A stretch of DNA of 64,000 nt, taken from the NCBI GenBank assembly GCA_002410065.1, contig DHQB01000028.1:62001-126000 (forward strand). The letters run 5' to 3'. The position numbers and the translations under genes are program-made. The notes under the pieces are model-generated. The model did not search any database. It was not told the origin of the DNA and saw only the letters and a list, made by a program, of their open reading frames with translations. Below are positions 7,278 through 15,325 of this stretch, one piece after another (position 1 is the stretch's first letter; the number at the start of each line of letters is the position of its first letter). This stretch comes from Bacteroidales bacterium UBA5349. Lineage in GTDB: Bacteria > Bacteroidota > Bacteroidia > Bacteroidales > Tenuifilaceae.

Positions 7278-10066
7278 TAACCCAAATTCTCTCCTTTTTC
7301 AATTGCTGGAACGCCCTTGTTCATCCATGCAGGGGCTGTTTCATCTTTTAAGTAATGATTAAAGAATTGAAACATCCTTGTACTTAGGTCAATGCGATTA
7401 GCCCAGTACTTTGATTCTAAGTTGTGTTCCATACCATTGTAGGAAAGCATCCAAACAGGCTTATTTAAACGGTACAATGCCATAAAGTACTCTATTCCTT
7501 GGTACCATGGAACTGCACCATCGTTATCGTTATGCATAATTAGCAAAGGAGTATTCACTTTAGGAGCCATAAATACGGGTGAGTTCTCTAGGTATAGCAT
7601 TGGTTTATCCCATAGGGTCCCGCCCATTCTGCTTTGGGTTTTTTCATACTGATACATTCTACTCATTCCAGATCCCCAACGAATTCCGCCGTAAGCACTG
7701 GTCATGTTGCTTACGGGAGCACCTGCCATTGCAGCAGCAAAAATATCGGTTTGGGTTATTAGGTAGGCTATCTGATATCCGCCCCAACTTTGCCCTTGTA
7801 AACCCATGCGCTTAGCATCGATGAAAGGTCTCGTATTGGCAAGATATTGAACTCCACTAACAATGGCGTCGTATGCACTTTGCCCGGGGTATCCAGTACG
7901 GTAAACAATATCGGGTATAAAAACGATGTAACCATTGCTTGCATAGAAGCTTACGTTGATTGTTGATCGACTGGGTTGTGGCGTGTGATATCGATGGAGC
8001 GATTGAGAACTGCGCTCGTAGAAATACGATATCATGGGGTATTTCTTATTTGGGTCGAAATTATCTGGTTTGTATAGGAGTCCTCGCAATGAGTCGCCAG
8101 CAAACGAAACCCAGCTAACAAGTTCAACAGTAGGCCAAACAAAATCTTCCTGCTGAGGGTTAGCATCAGAAATAGTTTTGGTTTGACCCAGCTGCATATT
8201 ACTTAAGTTGATATTCGGAAACTCTTTTGTTGTTTGCCTAGTCCACATTAGCCTGTTACCATCTTTGGCTTTATTTATAGTTCCCAAAACTTGGTTTCCC
8301 ATTAACAGTTCTTGCAAAGAACCTGACTTAGCTAATGCTAATCTCCAGAAACCTTGCTGCATATTTTCTTCATTAAAAGCGGAAAGCAACAGTTCTTGTT
8401 TAGTTGGAATAAACACCTGCTCATCATCCAGCTTTTGGTATCGAAACCTTGTTTTTTTCTCTCGCCCAAGCCCTTTTGTTTCATTTACGGGTTCTTTTTT
8501 CCCCAATGGATCTACTCGCCAAATATCGTATCGATCATAAATCAGCAAAAACTCATCGTTTTCTGTCCAGCCCATTACTCCGTATGGGTCTGGATTATTT
8601 GGCATATCGTTTTCTTCATCGTAAAGAGCCACAGGAATACTTTTGGTTAATGCAGTGATTTTCCGATTTGCATTATTCATTGAGTAGTAGGTACTATCCA
8701 AATCATTGTACCAAACAATATATTTTGCTGTAGGGGAAAGGGAGGCACTTGAGTTGGCTTTTAACACAAGGTTTTTCTCCCCCGTTTTTAGATTAATTAA
8801 ATAGTAGTCAGAAACATAACTGCCCCAATTTCTTTCTTTAAGGTAGGGTTGAGAGTTAGTTCCTAAGGCAAAATCGGTATTGTTTTTATTTACTAATTTA
8901 ATTTCGCTAATTAGGGTGTCGGCAAGTTGAATGGTTTTCTTTTCTTTCGTTCTGAAAACTGCAGAATAGGTTCTTTTCTTTTCCCTCTCAACCCTTTTTA
9001 GCTGCATGGGTTGAATCTCACCATCAGTCCAACTCCATATATCCAGTTTAGGAATTTCCTCATCAAGTATTTTATCCTTCTTAATTTTTGAAGGTACTTT
9101 TGAAGTTCCAAAAAATAATTTTGAGCCGTCGTTTGAAAAGAATACGCTACCATTGTCACTTGGCGCCCACCCCTTAGGAATTGCTATACTTAGCGTATCA
9201 ACAATTTTCGATACACCCGATTTTCCAAGCTGAGAATAGTATAAGCTGTATCCCTTTACTTCAGAGGTATCCATGCTTGCAAGAAAGGCAAGTTGTTTCC
9301 CCTGCTCATCAAGGGTAATTTGTTTTATAGATTCAGATTCGCGGAATATAGTGTCAACCTTTTGGTTTAGAGTGTTAAACAATACTATGCCGAAGGTATT
9401 GGTTGTGTCGGTTAATTTTGTTGAGAACGCTACTAAATCACCTTTGGGGGCAATGGTGTACAGATCGACCCTTCTAAAAGTGAATGATTTGTCGGTAAAT
9501 GGCTTTACAATTGTTAGGTCTTTAAACTCTTTAGCCTTTCCATTCTTTTTAGGAAGTTTCTTTGGTTTCTCCTTTTTAGTCGCAGTGGAATCATCTTTGG
9601 GCTTTTCGGGGTCAGATAGGAATGCTATCCAAGAACTTCCCTCATCAGGTAACTTAAAGCTGCTTACGTTCTTGTATTTAATAATCTGTTTAGTGCTAAG
9701 GTTCATAATCCCCAAGCTATCTTTTGGCAATAATTCACTTTTGGTTTTGGCGAGTTTCAGTTTTCGGAGAGTGTCCTCAGTGGGCTTTATGCTAAACGCA
9801 ATGAACTCAGAAAAAACGTCAAACTTTGCACCATAGCCAAGGGCTATAGTATCATTTGTTGCATTTGCTATGCTGTAAACAATTAGCCTACCATCACCCT
9901 TGTTTGGGTTCAACTCGTAAGAAATGTAATTTCCCTTCAGGTCGATATTTTGATTCTCAATGCGGTTCCACAAAGCAAAATCACTAATGCTTAACTCTCT
10001 TTTTTGGCCTATTGCTAGGGTAGCAACACCCATTGAAATTAGGAGAAATAGAATAAACTTTTTCAT
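7274..10066 (-). CDS. Secreted S9 family prolyl oligopeptidase-like peptidase
   Basis: A 930-residue exported peptidase. The ATG at 10066 is chosen because it opens a clean signal peptide (KKFILFLLISMGVATLA, cleavage near AIGQ); the frame continues 36 bp further to a TTG. Residues ~30-640 are a WD40-like or DPP-type beta-propeller with a Lys/Pro-rich insert. The C-terminal alpha/beta hydrolase carries the nucleophile Ser in GQSWGGY, the Asp in MHNDNDGAVPW and the His in NGMEHNL. It probably degrades peptides in the periplasm or outside the cell. It is monocistronic and convergent with deoC. The family is certain; the specificity is not. Confidence 0.93.
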   Translation of the reverse strand: MKKFILFLLISMGVATLAIGQKRELSISDFALWNRIENQNIDLKGNYISYELNPNKGDGRLIVYSIANATNDTIALGYGAKFDVFSEFIAFSIKPTEDTLRKLKLAKTKSELLPKDSLGIMNLSTKQIIKYKNVSSFKLPDEGSSWIAFLSDPEKPKDDSTATKKEKPKKLPKKNGKAKEFKDLTIVKPFTDKSFTFRRVDLYTIAPKGDLVAFSTKLTDTTNTFGIVLFNTLNQKVDTIFRESESIKQITLDEQGKQLAFLASMDTSEVKGYSLYYSQLGKSGVSKIVDTLSIAIPKGWAPSDNGSVFFSNDGSKLFFGTSKVPSKIKKDKILDEEIPKLDIWSWTDGEIQPMQLKRVEREKKRTYSAVFRTKEKKTIQLADTLISEIKLVNKNNTDFALGTNSQPYLKERNWGSYVSDYYLINLKTGEKNLVLKANSSASLSPTAKYIVWYNDLDSTYYSMNNANRKITALTKSIPVALYDEENDMPNNPDPYGVMGWTENDEFLLIYDRYDIWRVDPLGKKEPVNETKGLGREKKTRFRYQKLDDEQVFIPTKQELLLSAFNEENMQQGFWRLALAKSGSLQELLMGNQVLGTINKAKDGNRLMWTRQTTKEFPNINLSNMQLGQTKTISDANPQQEDFVWPTVELVSWVSFAGDSLRGLLYKPDNFDPNKKYPMISYFYERSSQSLHRYHTPQPSRSTINVSFYASNGYIVFIPDIVYRTGYPGQSAYDAIVSGVQYLANTRPFIDAKRMGLQGQSWGGYQIAYLITQTDIFAAAMAGAPVSNMTSAYGGIRWGSGMSRMYQYEKTQSRMGGTLWDKPMLYLENSPVFMAPKVNTPLLIMHNDNDGAVPWYQGIEYFMALYRLNKPVWMLSYNGMEHNLESKYWANRIDLSTRMFQFFNHYLKDETAPAWMNKGVPAIEKGENLGY

Positions 10067-10449
10067 ATAATATTTTTTGATTGAATAGCACGTTTGCAAC
10101 AATACCTTTTTTGGATTGTTTTTATGCTAAAAGGTTTGAATTTTTAAAGAATATTAGAGTAAAAAAAAGACACTCCCTTTCAATATCACCTTTGGTAGGC
10201 CATAAAGTGCAGATATACAAGGCTTAATGTTATTCGGAATACGTTGAAATTACTGGAATCTATAATAAATGCTGACTCTTTGTAAGTGCCACATAAACAG
10301 TAATATATGTTTATTTTAAGATAAATTGAAAATAAACCCAAAAAGAAGAACAACGGATTGATTTTGTCGTTTAATTTGTATTAGGTTACGGTAACGTAAA
10401 ATATATACAAAGTGCTAATTAACAAATAAATAACTACTTTTTTCCTTAC
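10067..10449. other. Intergenic region between divergent genes
   Basis: A 383-bp AT-rich gap between the divergent S9 peptidase and the GNAT-deacetylase operon. It holds an AT-rich inverted repeat, with arms GTTTATTTT at 10309-10317 and AAAATAAAC at 10329-10337, and a small palindrome at 10385-10395 (listed separately). I find no open frame, RNA gene or complete promoter consensus here. Confidence 0.6.
10385..10395. promoter_or_regulatory. Small palindrome GTTAC-G-GTAAC, possible operator
   Basis: A perfect 5-bp inverted repeat around one central base lies 55 bp before the ATG of the first gene of the operon at 10450. Its place would suit a repressor or activator site. It is short enough to arise by chance, so confidence is low. 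Confidence 0.25.
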
Positions 10450-10923
10450 ATGGAAAACGCACAGCACGAAAAGTTGGTGTACCTCTTTAGTGAGGTAATC
10501 GACGACGATGAACCTCCGAGTATAGTAAACGTCACCGATGACGACTCAGAGGTCACATTTAGCCTCAGAAAAGTTGAGGCAAAAACCGTAAAAGAGCGAA
10601 TCAATTCAAATGATCGCTCAATAGCTTTCCTCGCAAAACATTTTCCTCGGGCAACCGATAAAGATTGGAGCAGTTGGCAATGGCATATTGAGAGTGGGTT
10701 TAAAACCCATGAACAATTTGGCCCAATGGTTAATCTCCTAATCGAGAGTTTTAAACTCCTTGCCGAGTTTAAAACATCCTTCTACCAAGGGATTGCTCCT
10801 TGCTACTCTAGCCGACTGTCGGCTAATAATCCAAAACAGGGTTTAGGGCAAATAATGGCGTCTATCAAAAACGGGCAAGCAACCATTTACGCTAAACCAG
10901 CTATTATGATGCAAAATGTTTAG
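10450..10923 (+). CDS. Small protein resembling the N-terminal region of lysine aminomutases
   Basis: A 157-residue protein of uncertain family. The N-terminal 60 residues are acidic. The middle segment ATDKDWSSWQWHIESGF, followed by GIAPCYSSRLS, resembles the W-x2-W-x-W start and the ITPYY-type segment that open the lysine 2,3-aminomutase (KamA) family. The radical-SAM barrel, its CxxxCxxC cluster motif and the PLP lysine are all absent: the protein ends where the barrel would begin. The stop overlaps the next ATG by 8 bp, so it is coupled to the GNAT-deacetylase. It may be a truncated relic, a stand-alone adaptor domain, or an unrelated protein. The resemblance was seen by eye and is weak evidence. 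Confidence 0.55.
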   Translation: MENAQHEKLVYLFSEVIDDDEPPSIVNVTDDDSEVTFSLRKVEAKTVKERINSNDRSIAFLAKHFPRATDKDWSSWQWHIESGFKTHEQFGPMVNLLIESFKLLAEFKTSFYQGIAPCYSSRLSANNPKQGLGQIMASIKNGQATIYAKPAIMMQNV

Positions 10924-12709
10924 GATACGACAGGTTTCCAATAGCATCTCAATAATGGATAGAGGTGCAATTCAACAGGTGGTTAGCCTGATGAAATCTC
11001 ATTTTCCCCTTGCTGATGTAGCAAAGTTTGATGAAATACCCGAGGTGCTCAGTAATCCTTTTAAGTATAAGTTTCAGCTAATTATTCTGGTTGCTGATGA
11101 CCTAAACGGAAACGTTAAGGGTGCAGCACTCCTATACCATGCACCTGATCTAAAGTTTTGCTATCTCGACTATATTGCTTCTAACAAGGAAATCAACTCA
11201 AGAGGTATTGGTGGCGCCCTTTACCAAAGGGCTAGAGAGAAAGCCATTTCGCTTAATGCCATTGGAATTTTTTATGAATGCCTACCGGACGATAAGGATT
11301 TGTGTACCGATCTCTCATTGTTAAAGCAGAACCAAGCTAGGCTTAAGTTTTACGAAAGCTTTGGTGCTTACCCAATTATTGGAACAAAGTATGAGACTCC
11401 AGTGAAGGAGGGAGATACTTGTGCCCCTTACTTAGTTTTTGATGATTTGGGGCGCGAAGAGGCACTTGAAACGGGAGCAACCCAGAAAATTATTAGGGCT
11501 ATACTTGAACGAAAGTATGGCGACTATTGCCCACCCAGTTACATTGATATGGTTGTGAAATCATTTCAGGATAATCCGGTAAGACTGCGTGGCCCAAAGT
11601 ATTTTAAATCTAAACCAATAAGCGAGAGGATAGCAGAAGAGCACAATGGTAAAATTGGCTTGGTGGTTAATCAGGAACACTCTGTACATCATGTTAGGGC
11701 ACGAGGCTATGTTGAAGCCCCAGTTAGAATTCCTGTAATTCTTAAGGAACTTAATAAGCAGTCGTTTTTTCAGGCCATTGAAACAGAGACCTTTTCCGAT
11801 AAGTATATTCTGGAAACCCATGATAAGCAATTTGTAAACTACCTAAAGGTTGTTTGTGAAGGTCTTAGGCCCGATAAAGCCATTTATCCCTACATATTTC
11901 CTGTTCGAAATGCATCTAAGGCACCAAAGGACAGAAGCGTAGCAGCAGGATATTATTGCATTGATACATTTACGCCCTTAACCTCTAATTCCTATAAAGC
12001 AGCCAGAAGAGCAGTGGACTGTACCCTAACTGCAGCCAACTATATAATCGAGAACAAAACTTTAGCCTATGCTCTGGTAAGGCCACCGGGGCATCATGCA
12101 GAAAAGAAGGTTTTTGGCGGGTTTTGCTACTTTAATTCGGCGGCTATAGCTGCAAATATGCTTTCAAAGTACGGCAAGGTAGCCATGCTCGATATTGATT
12201 TTCACCATGGTAACGGGCAGCAAGATATTTTTTATGATAGAAAAGACGTGCTTACCGTTTCAATTCATGGTCACCCCTCATTTGCCTATCCTTATTTTAG
12301 TGGATATGTAGATGAGAAAGGTGAAGGCGAAGGGTTGGGATACAATAAAAACATCCCCTTACCCGAAAACATTGAGGTAAGCGATTACGATGCTGCCCTA
12401 TTAAAAGCAGTAAAGGTCATTAAGAAATTTGAACCAGATTATTTAGTGGTGCTTTTGGGACTCGATACCGCTAAAGGCGACCCAACAGGCACATGGCTTT
12501 TAAAGGCAGCAGATTTTGGAAGAAACGGAAGTTTAATAGGCTCTTTAAAAATCCCCACAGTTGTTGTTCAAGAGGGCGGGTATAATACCCGAAACATAGG
12601 GGTTAATTCAGCAGCTTTTTTTAAAGGGCTTTGGAGAAACTTTTATCAAGATTTGAATTCACTAACAGCAAATAATATTAACCATTCATCAATAAAAAAC
12701 AAAAAATAA
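10916..12709 (+). CDS. GNAT acetyltransferase fused to an acetylpolyamine aminohydrolase-like (HDAC family) deacetylase
   Basis: A 597-residue two-domain protein. Residues 1-175 are a GNAT fold with the acetyl-CoA loop at 96-100 (RGIGG). Residues ~245-575 are a zinc-dependent deacetylase of the histone deacetylase superfamily: the paired His393/His394 in PPGHHAEK, zinc ligands Asp428 and His430 in DIDFHHGNG, Asp522 in GLDTAKGDPTG, and the catalytic Tyr556 in EGGYN. GLDT...GDP is closer to acetylpolyamine amidohydrolases than to eukaryotic HDACs. One polypeptide therefore appears able both to add and to remove an acetyl group, presumably at different pathway steps or on different amines. It is followed within 2 bp by two ATP-grasp ligases. 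The small-molecule role is inferred from context. Confidence 0.88.
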   Translation: MFRIRQVSNSISIMDRGAIQQVVSLMKSHFPLADVAKFDEIPEVLSNPFKYKFQLIILVADDLNGNVKGAALLYHAPDLKFCYLDYIASNKEINSRGIGGALYQRAREKAISLNAIGIFYECLPDDKDLCTDLSLLKQNQARLKFYESFGAYPIIGTKYETPVKEGDTCAPYLVFDDLGREEALETGATQKIIRAILERKYGDYCPPSYIDMVVKSFQDNPVRLRGPKYFKSKPISERIAEEHNGKIGLVVNQEHSVHHVRARGYVEAPVRIPVILKELNKQSFFQAIETETFSDKYILETHDKQFVNYLKVVCEGLRPDKAIYPYIFPVRNASKAPKDRSVAAGYYCIDTFTPLTSNSYKAARRAVDCTLTAANYIIENKTLAYALVRPPGHHAEKKVFGGFCYFNSAAIAANMLSKYGKVAMLDIDFHHGNGQQDIFYDRKDVLTVSIHGHPSFAYPYFSGYVDEKGEGEGLGYNKNIPLPENIEVSDYDAALLKAVKVIKKFEPDYLVVLLGLDTAKGDPTGTWLLKAADFGRNGSLIGSLKIPTVVVQEGGYNTRNIGVNSAAFFKGLWRNFYQDLNSLTANNINHSSIKNKK

Positions 12710-12710
12710 A

Positions 12711-13730
12711 ATGCGAATTGGACTAACTTACGACCTTAGAAGCGATTACCTTAAGCAAGGGTATTCTGAGGAAGAAACAGCCGAGTTTGATGCCGAAGTT
12801 ACCATTGATGCCATTGAGAAAACGCTAAACGAATTGCGTTACCCAACCGAAAGGATTGGAAACATTAAGTTATTAGTGAACTCAATTGCAACTGGCAAGC
12901 GTTGGGATTTAGTCTTTAATATTACTGAAGGAATGTACGGAATAGGCCGAGAGGCTCAGGTTCCTGCATTACTAGATGCGTATAAAATTCCCTATGTTTT
13001 TTCCGATCCATTGGTGATGGCATTAACCCTTCACAAAGGGCACACTAAACGGGTAATTAGGGATTATGGTATCCCAACTGCAGATTTTGCAGTTATTGAA
13101 ACAATTGAGGATGTAAAAAAGGTAAATCTACCCTATCCACTTTTTGTGAAACCTGTGGCAGAGGGCACGGGAAAAGGTATAGATGCAAAATCGAAGGTAA
13201 TGCTACCTTTTCAACTTTTTGAGGCATGCGAAAATCTTTTAAATAAATACAACCAACCCGTTTTGGTAGAAACATATTTGCCAGGCAGAGAGTTTACGGT
13301 GGGTATTGTTGGAACCGGAAGTAAGGCAAGAGTAGTTGGGGTTATGGAAATTGTGGTAACAGCAAAGGCACCCGAAGCGGTATACTCCTATACTACCAAA
13401 GAGAATTGGCACGGAGTGGTTGAATACTCTTTGGCAACAGGACGAGATCTTGAAGCTTGCTCTAAAGTTGCTCTAAGTGCATGGAGGGTTCTTGGTTGTA
13501 GAGATGGGGGTAGAATCGATTTAAAAATGGACAGTAATTGCGTTCCAAATTTTATAGAGGTTAATCCATTAGCAGGAATAAACCCCGACCATAGCGATTT
13601 ACCCATGCTGGCACGCAAGAATGGCATACCTTATAAGCAATTGATAAGGATGATTATGAATTCGGCAATGAGCAGAGTTAAAATTAATGCTAATTTGAAC
13701 CTGGTTAAGAGTTATGCAACAGTACGCTAA
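12711..13730 (+). CDS. ATP-grasp ligase, D-Ala-D-Ala ligase-like (first of a pair)
   Basis: A 339-residue ATP-grasp enzyme. The N-terminal lobe has VFNITEGMYGIGREAQVPAL and IPYVFSDP, as in D-alanine-D-alanine ligases. The ATP-binding strand is PLFVKPVAEGTGKGI, and the metal and substrate loop is FIEVNPLAGINPDHSDLP, where Glu and Asn bind Mg2+. The family forms an amide or peptide bond through an acyl phosphate. It is unlikely to be the housekeeping Ddl: no mur genes are nearby, a second divergent copy follows directly, and both sit with acetyl-transfer genes. It starts 1 bp after the deacetylase stop and overlaps the next gene by 17 bp. The substrate is unknown. Confidence 0.87.
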   Translation: MRIGLTYDLRSDYLKQGYSEEETAEFDAEVTIDAIEKTLNELRYPTERIGNIKLLVNSIATGKRWDLVFNITEGMYGIGREAQVPALLDAYKIPYVFSDPLVMALTLHKGHTKRVIRDYGIPTADFAVIETIEDVKKVNLPYPLFVKPVAEGTGKGIDAKSKVMLPFQLFEACENLLNKYNQPVLVETYLPGREFTVGIVGTGSKARVVGVMEIVVTAKAPEAVYSYTTKENWHGVVEYSLATGRDLEACSKVALSAWRVLGCRDGGRIDLKMDSNCVPNFIEVNPLAGINPDHSDLPMLARKNGIPYKQLIRMIMNSAMSRVKINANLNLVKSYATVR

Positions 13731-14706
13731 AGCCGTTATTCTATACAATCAGCTGTCGGAAAACGCTGGACCCGATGAGGCGGATGTACTAGAGCAGGTA
13801 AAACTTGTTCATGAGTTGCTTACAGAACTTAAGGTTGATGTTGAGGAGATCCCATTTTCTAGTAGGCTCGATAGCGTTGAGGAGGATTTGTTAAAGGCAA
13901 AACCCAACTTCGTTTTCAACCTAGTTGAATCATTGAATAACAAAGGGAGTTTAATCTATTTTGCCCCAGCCCTTTTGGACTCTTTGAATATCCCTTTTTC
14001 AGGGGGTAGCGTTGAATCAATGTTTATTACAACATCCAAACCACTTGCTAAGGAAAAGATGGAGAGAAATGGAATTCCTACTTCTCCATGGTTTTACCCA
14101 AACACAATTCCCAGGTTAGAACCAAATAAAAAATATATCATCAAACCAATATGGGAAGAGGGTTCGTTGGGTTTGGATGAGGATTGTGTTTACGAGGGGA
14201 GTGACTTAGAGTTTACAAAAAGGTTATCTACACTTAGTCCCAAAAGTTTTTTTGTGGAGGAGTTTATTGATGGTCGAGAGTTTAATCTTTCAGTCCTTGC
14301 CAGTGAGAGCGGGCCAGAAGTATTACCCCCAGCTGAGATTATTTTCTCAAATTATCCCGAGGGAAAATGCAGGGTAGTAGGATTTTCGGCAAAGTGGAAA
14401 GAGGATAGCTTTGAGTATAAGAACACGAATCGGACTTTTGAATTTCCAACATCAGATGATGCCCTGCTAATGAAATTAAAGGAATTAGCAAGAAAATGCT
14501 GGCATACTTTTGATTTGAATGGGTATGCAAGGGTCGATTTTAGGGTAGATAATAACGGAAATCCTTATGTTCTTGAGATAAATGTAAACCCTTGCATTTC
14601 GCCCGATTCAGGGTTCTATGCTGCTTGCGAGCAAGCAGGTATTCCGTTTCGCGAGGCAGTAAGAAGGATTGTGAATAATACACCAGCGCTAAAGTTCAAA
14701 ATCTAA
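13714..14706 (+). CDS. ATP-grasp ligase, D-Ala-D-Ala ligase-like (second of a pair)
   Basis: A 330-residue ATP-grasp protein, divergent from its upstream neighbour but with the same plan: VFNLVESLNNKG and LNIPFSGGSVESM in the N-lobe, YIIKPIWEEGSLGL as the ATP-binding strand, and VLEINVNPCISPDSGF as the Mg2+ loop. Differences in the omega-loop region (FSAKWKEDSFEYKN) suggest a different amino-acid substrate from the first copy. The 17-bp overlap with the first ligase implies coupled synthesis, so the two may act in sequence or as a heteromer. The reaction is inferred as ATP-dependent amide-bond formation. Confidence 0.87.
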   Translation: MQQYAKAVILYNQLSENAGPDEADVLEQVKLVHELLTELKVDVEEIPFSSRLDSVEEDLLKAKPNFVFNLVESLNNKGSLIYFAPALLDSLNIPFSGGSVESMFITTSKPLAKEKMERNGIPTSPWFYPNTIPRLEPNKKYIIKPIWEEGSLGLDEDCVYEGSDLEFTKRLSTLSPKSFFVEEFIDGREFNLSVLASESGPEVLPPAEIIFSNYPEGKCRVVGFSAKWKEDSFEYKNTNRTFEFPTSDDALLMKLKELARKCWHTFDLNGYARVDFRVDNNGNPYVLEINVNPCISPDSGFYAACEQAGIPFREAVRRIVNNTPALKFKI

Positions 14707-14716
14707 TTCATTAATT

Positions 14717-15208
14717 ATGAGCAACCATATCGTTTTTAGAACTGAGCCTATTCCAGAGGATATTGAGAATATCAGAAGAATTGTTGTATCGACATCCTTT
14801 TTTCAGGATCACGAGATTCCCGTTGCCGTTGAACTTGTTGAGGAGCGTTTGGCGAAAGGTTTAGAGTCGGGGTACCTTTTTATTTTTGCTGAAATTGATG
14901 GAGAAACAATTGCATACGCCTGTTTTGGTGAAATTGCATGCACAAAGGGAAGTTACGATTTCTACTGGATGGCAACCCATATCGATTACCAACGCAAAGG
15001 GATTGGTAAACAGCTAATGGATGGAGTTCAGGAGCAAGTTAAGAATCTTGGCGGTAGGGTTATCTATATCGAAACATCCTCGAAAGAGCAGTATGTACCA
15101 ACCCGTAAGCTTTATGAGAACTACGGGTACAAATTAGAGGCAGTTTTTAAGGACTTTTATGATATTGGGGACGATAAATGTGTTTATAGCTATAAACTAG
15201 ATAAATAA
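14717..15208 (+). CDS. GNAT family N-acetyltransferase
   Basis: A 163-residue stand-alone GNAT. The acetyl-CoA pyrophosphate loop is QRKGIGKQLM (residues ~95-104), followed by the beta5 strand VIYIETSS and the Tyr-rich segment KLYENYGYKLEAVF. It starts 10 bp after the second ATP-grasp gene and closes the operon. It would be the second acetyltransferase of the locus, probably acting on the ligation product or its amine precursor. Its target cannot be read from the sequence. Confidence 0.88.
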   Translation: MSNHIVFRTEPIPEDIENIRRIVVSTSFFQDHEIPVAVELVEERLAKGLESGYLFIFAEIDGETIAYACFGEIACTKGSYDFYWMATHIDYQRKGIGKQLMDGVQEQVKNLGGRVIYIETSSKEQYVPTRKLYENYGYKLEAVFKDFYDIGDDKCVYSYKLDK

Positions 15209-15325
15209 AAATTCTTCTAATATTACTTGAGGTCCTCTTTCAGTGAAAACCATACTGTCAAAAAGAAAACATGATTTCATCATCGGTTTACCTCCAGTAA
15301 AAGCAACATTTTAAAATCCAATTTG

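Noticed and set aside
9273..9836. 187-residue open frame opposite the S9 peptidase
   Set aside because: It lies wholly inside a well-supported gene on the other strand, has no family motif and a Ser/Phe-rich composition typical of antisense frames.
10450..10923. Intact lysine 2,3-aminomutase
   Set aside because: The radical-SAM CxxxCxxC motif and the PLP lysine are absent, and the sequence runs directly into the GNAT gene, so at most the N-terminal region is present.
13407..13412. TGGCAC as a second sigma-54 promoter
   Set aside because: The -12 part is missing (no TTGC at the right distance) and the site is inside an ATP-grasp coding region. Other TGGCAC words near 57910 and in polA are coding too.
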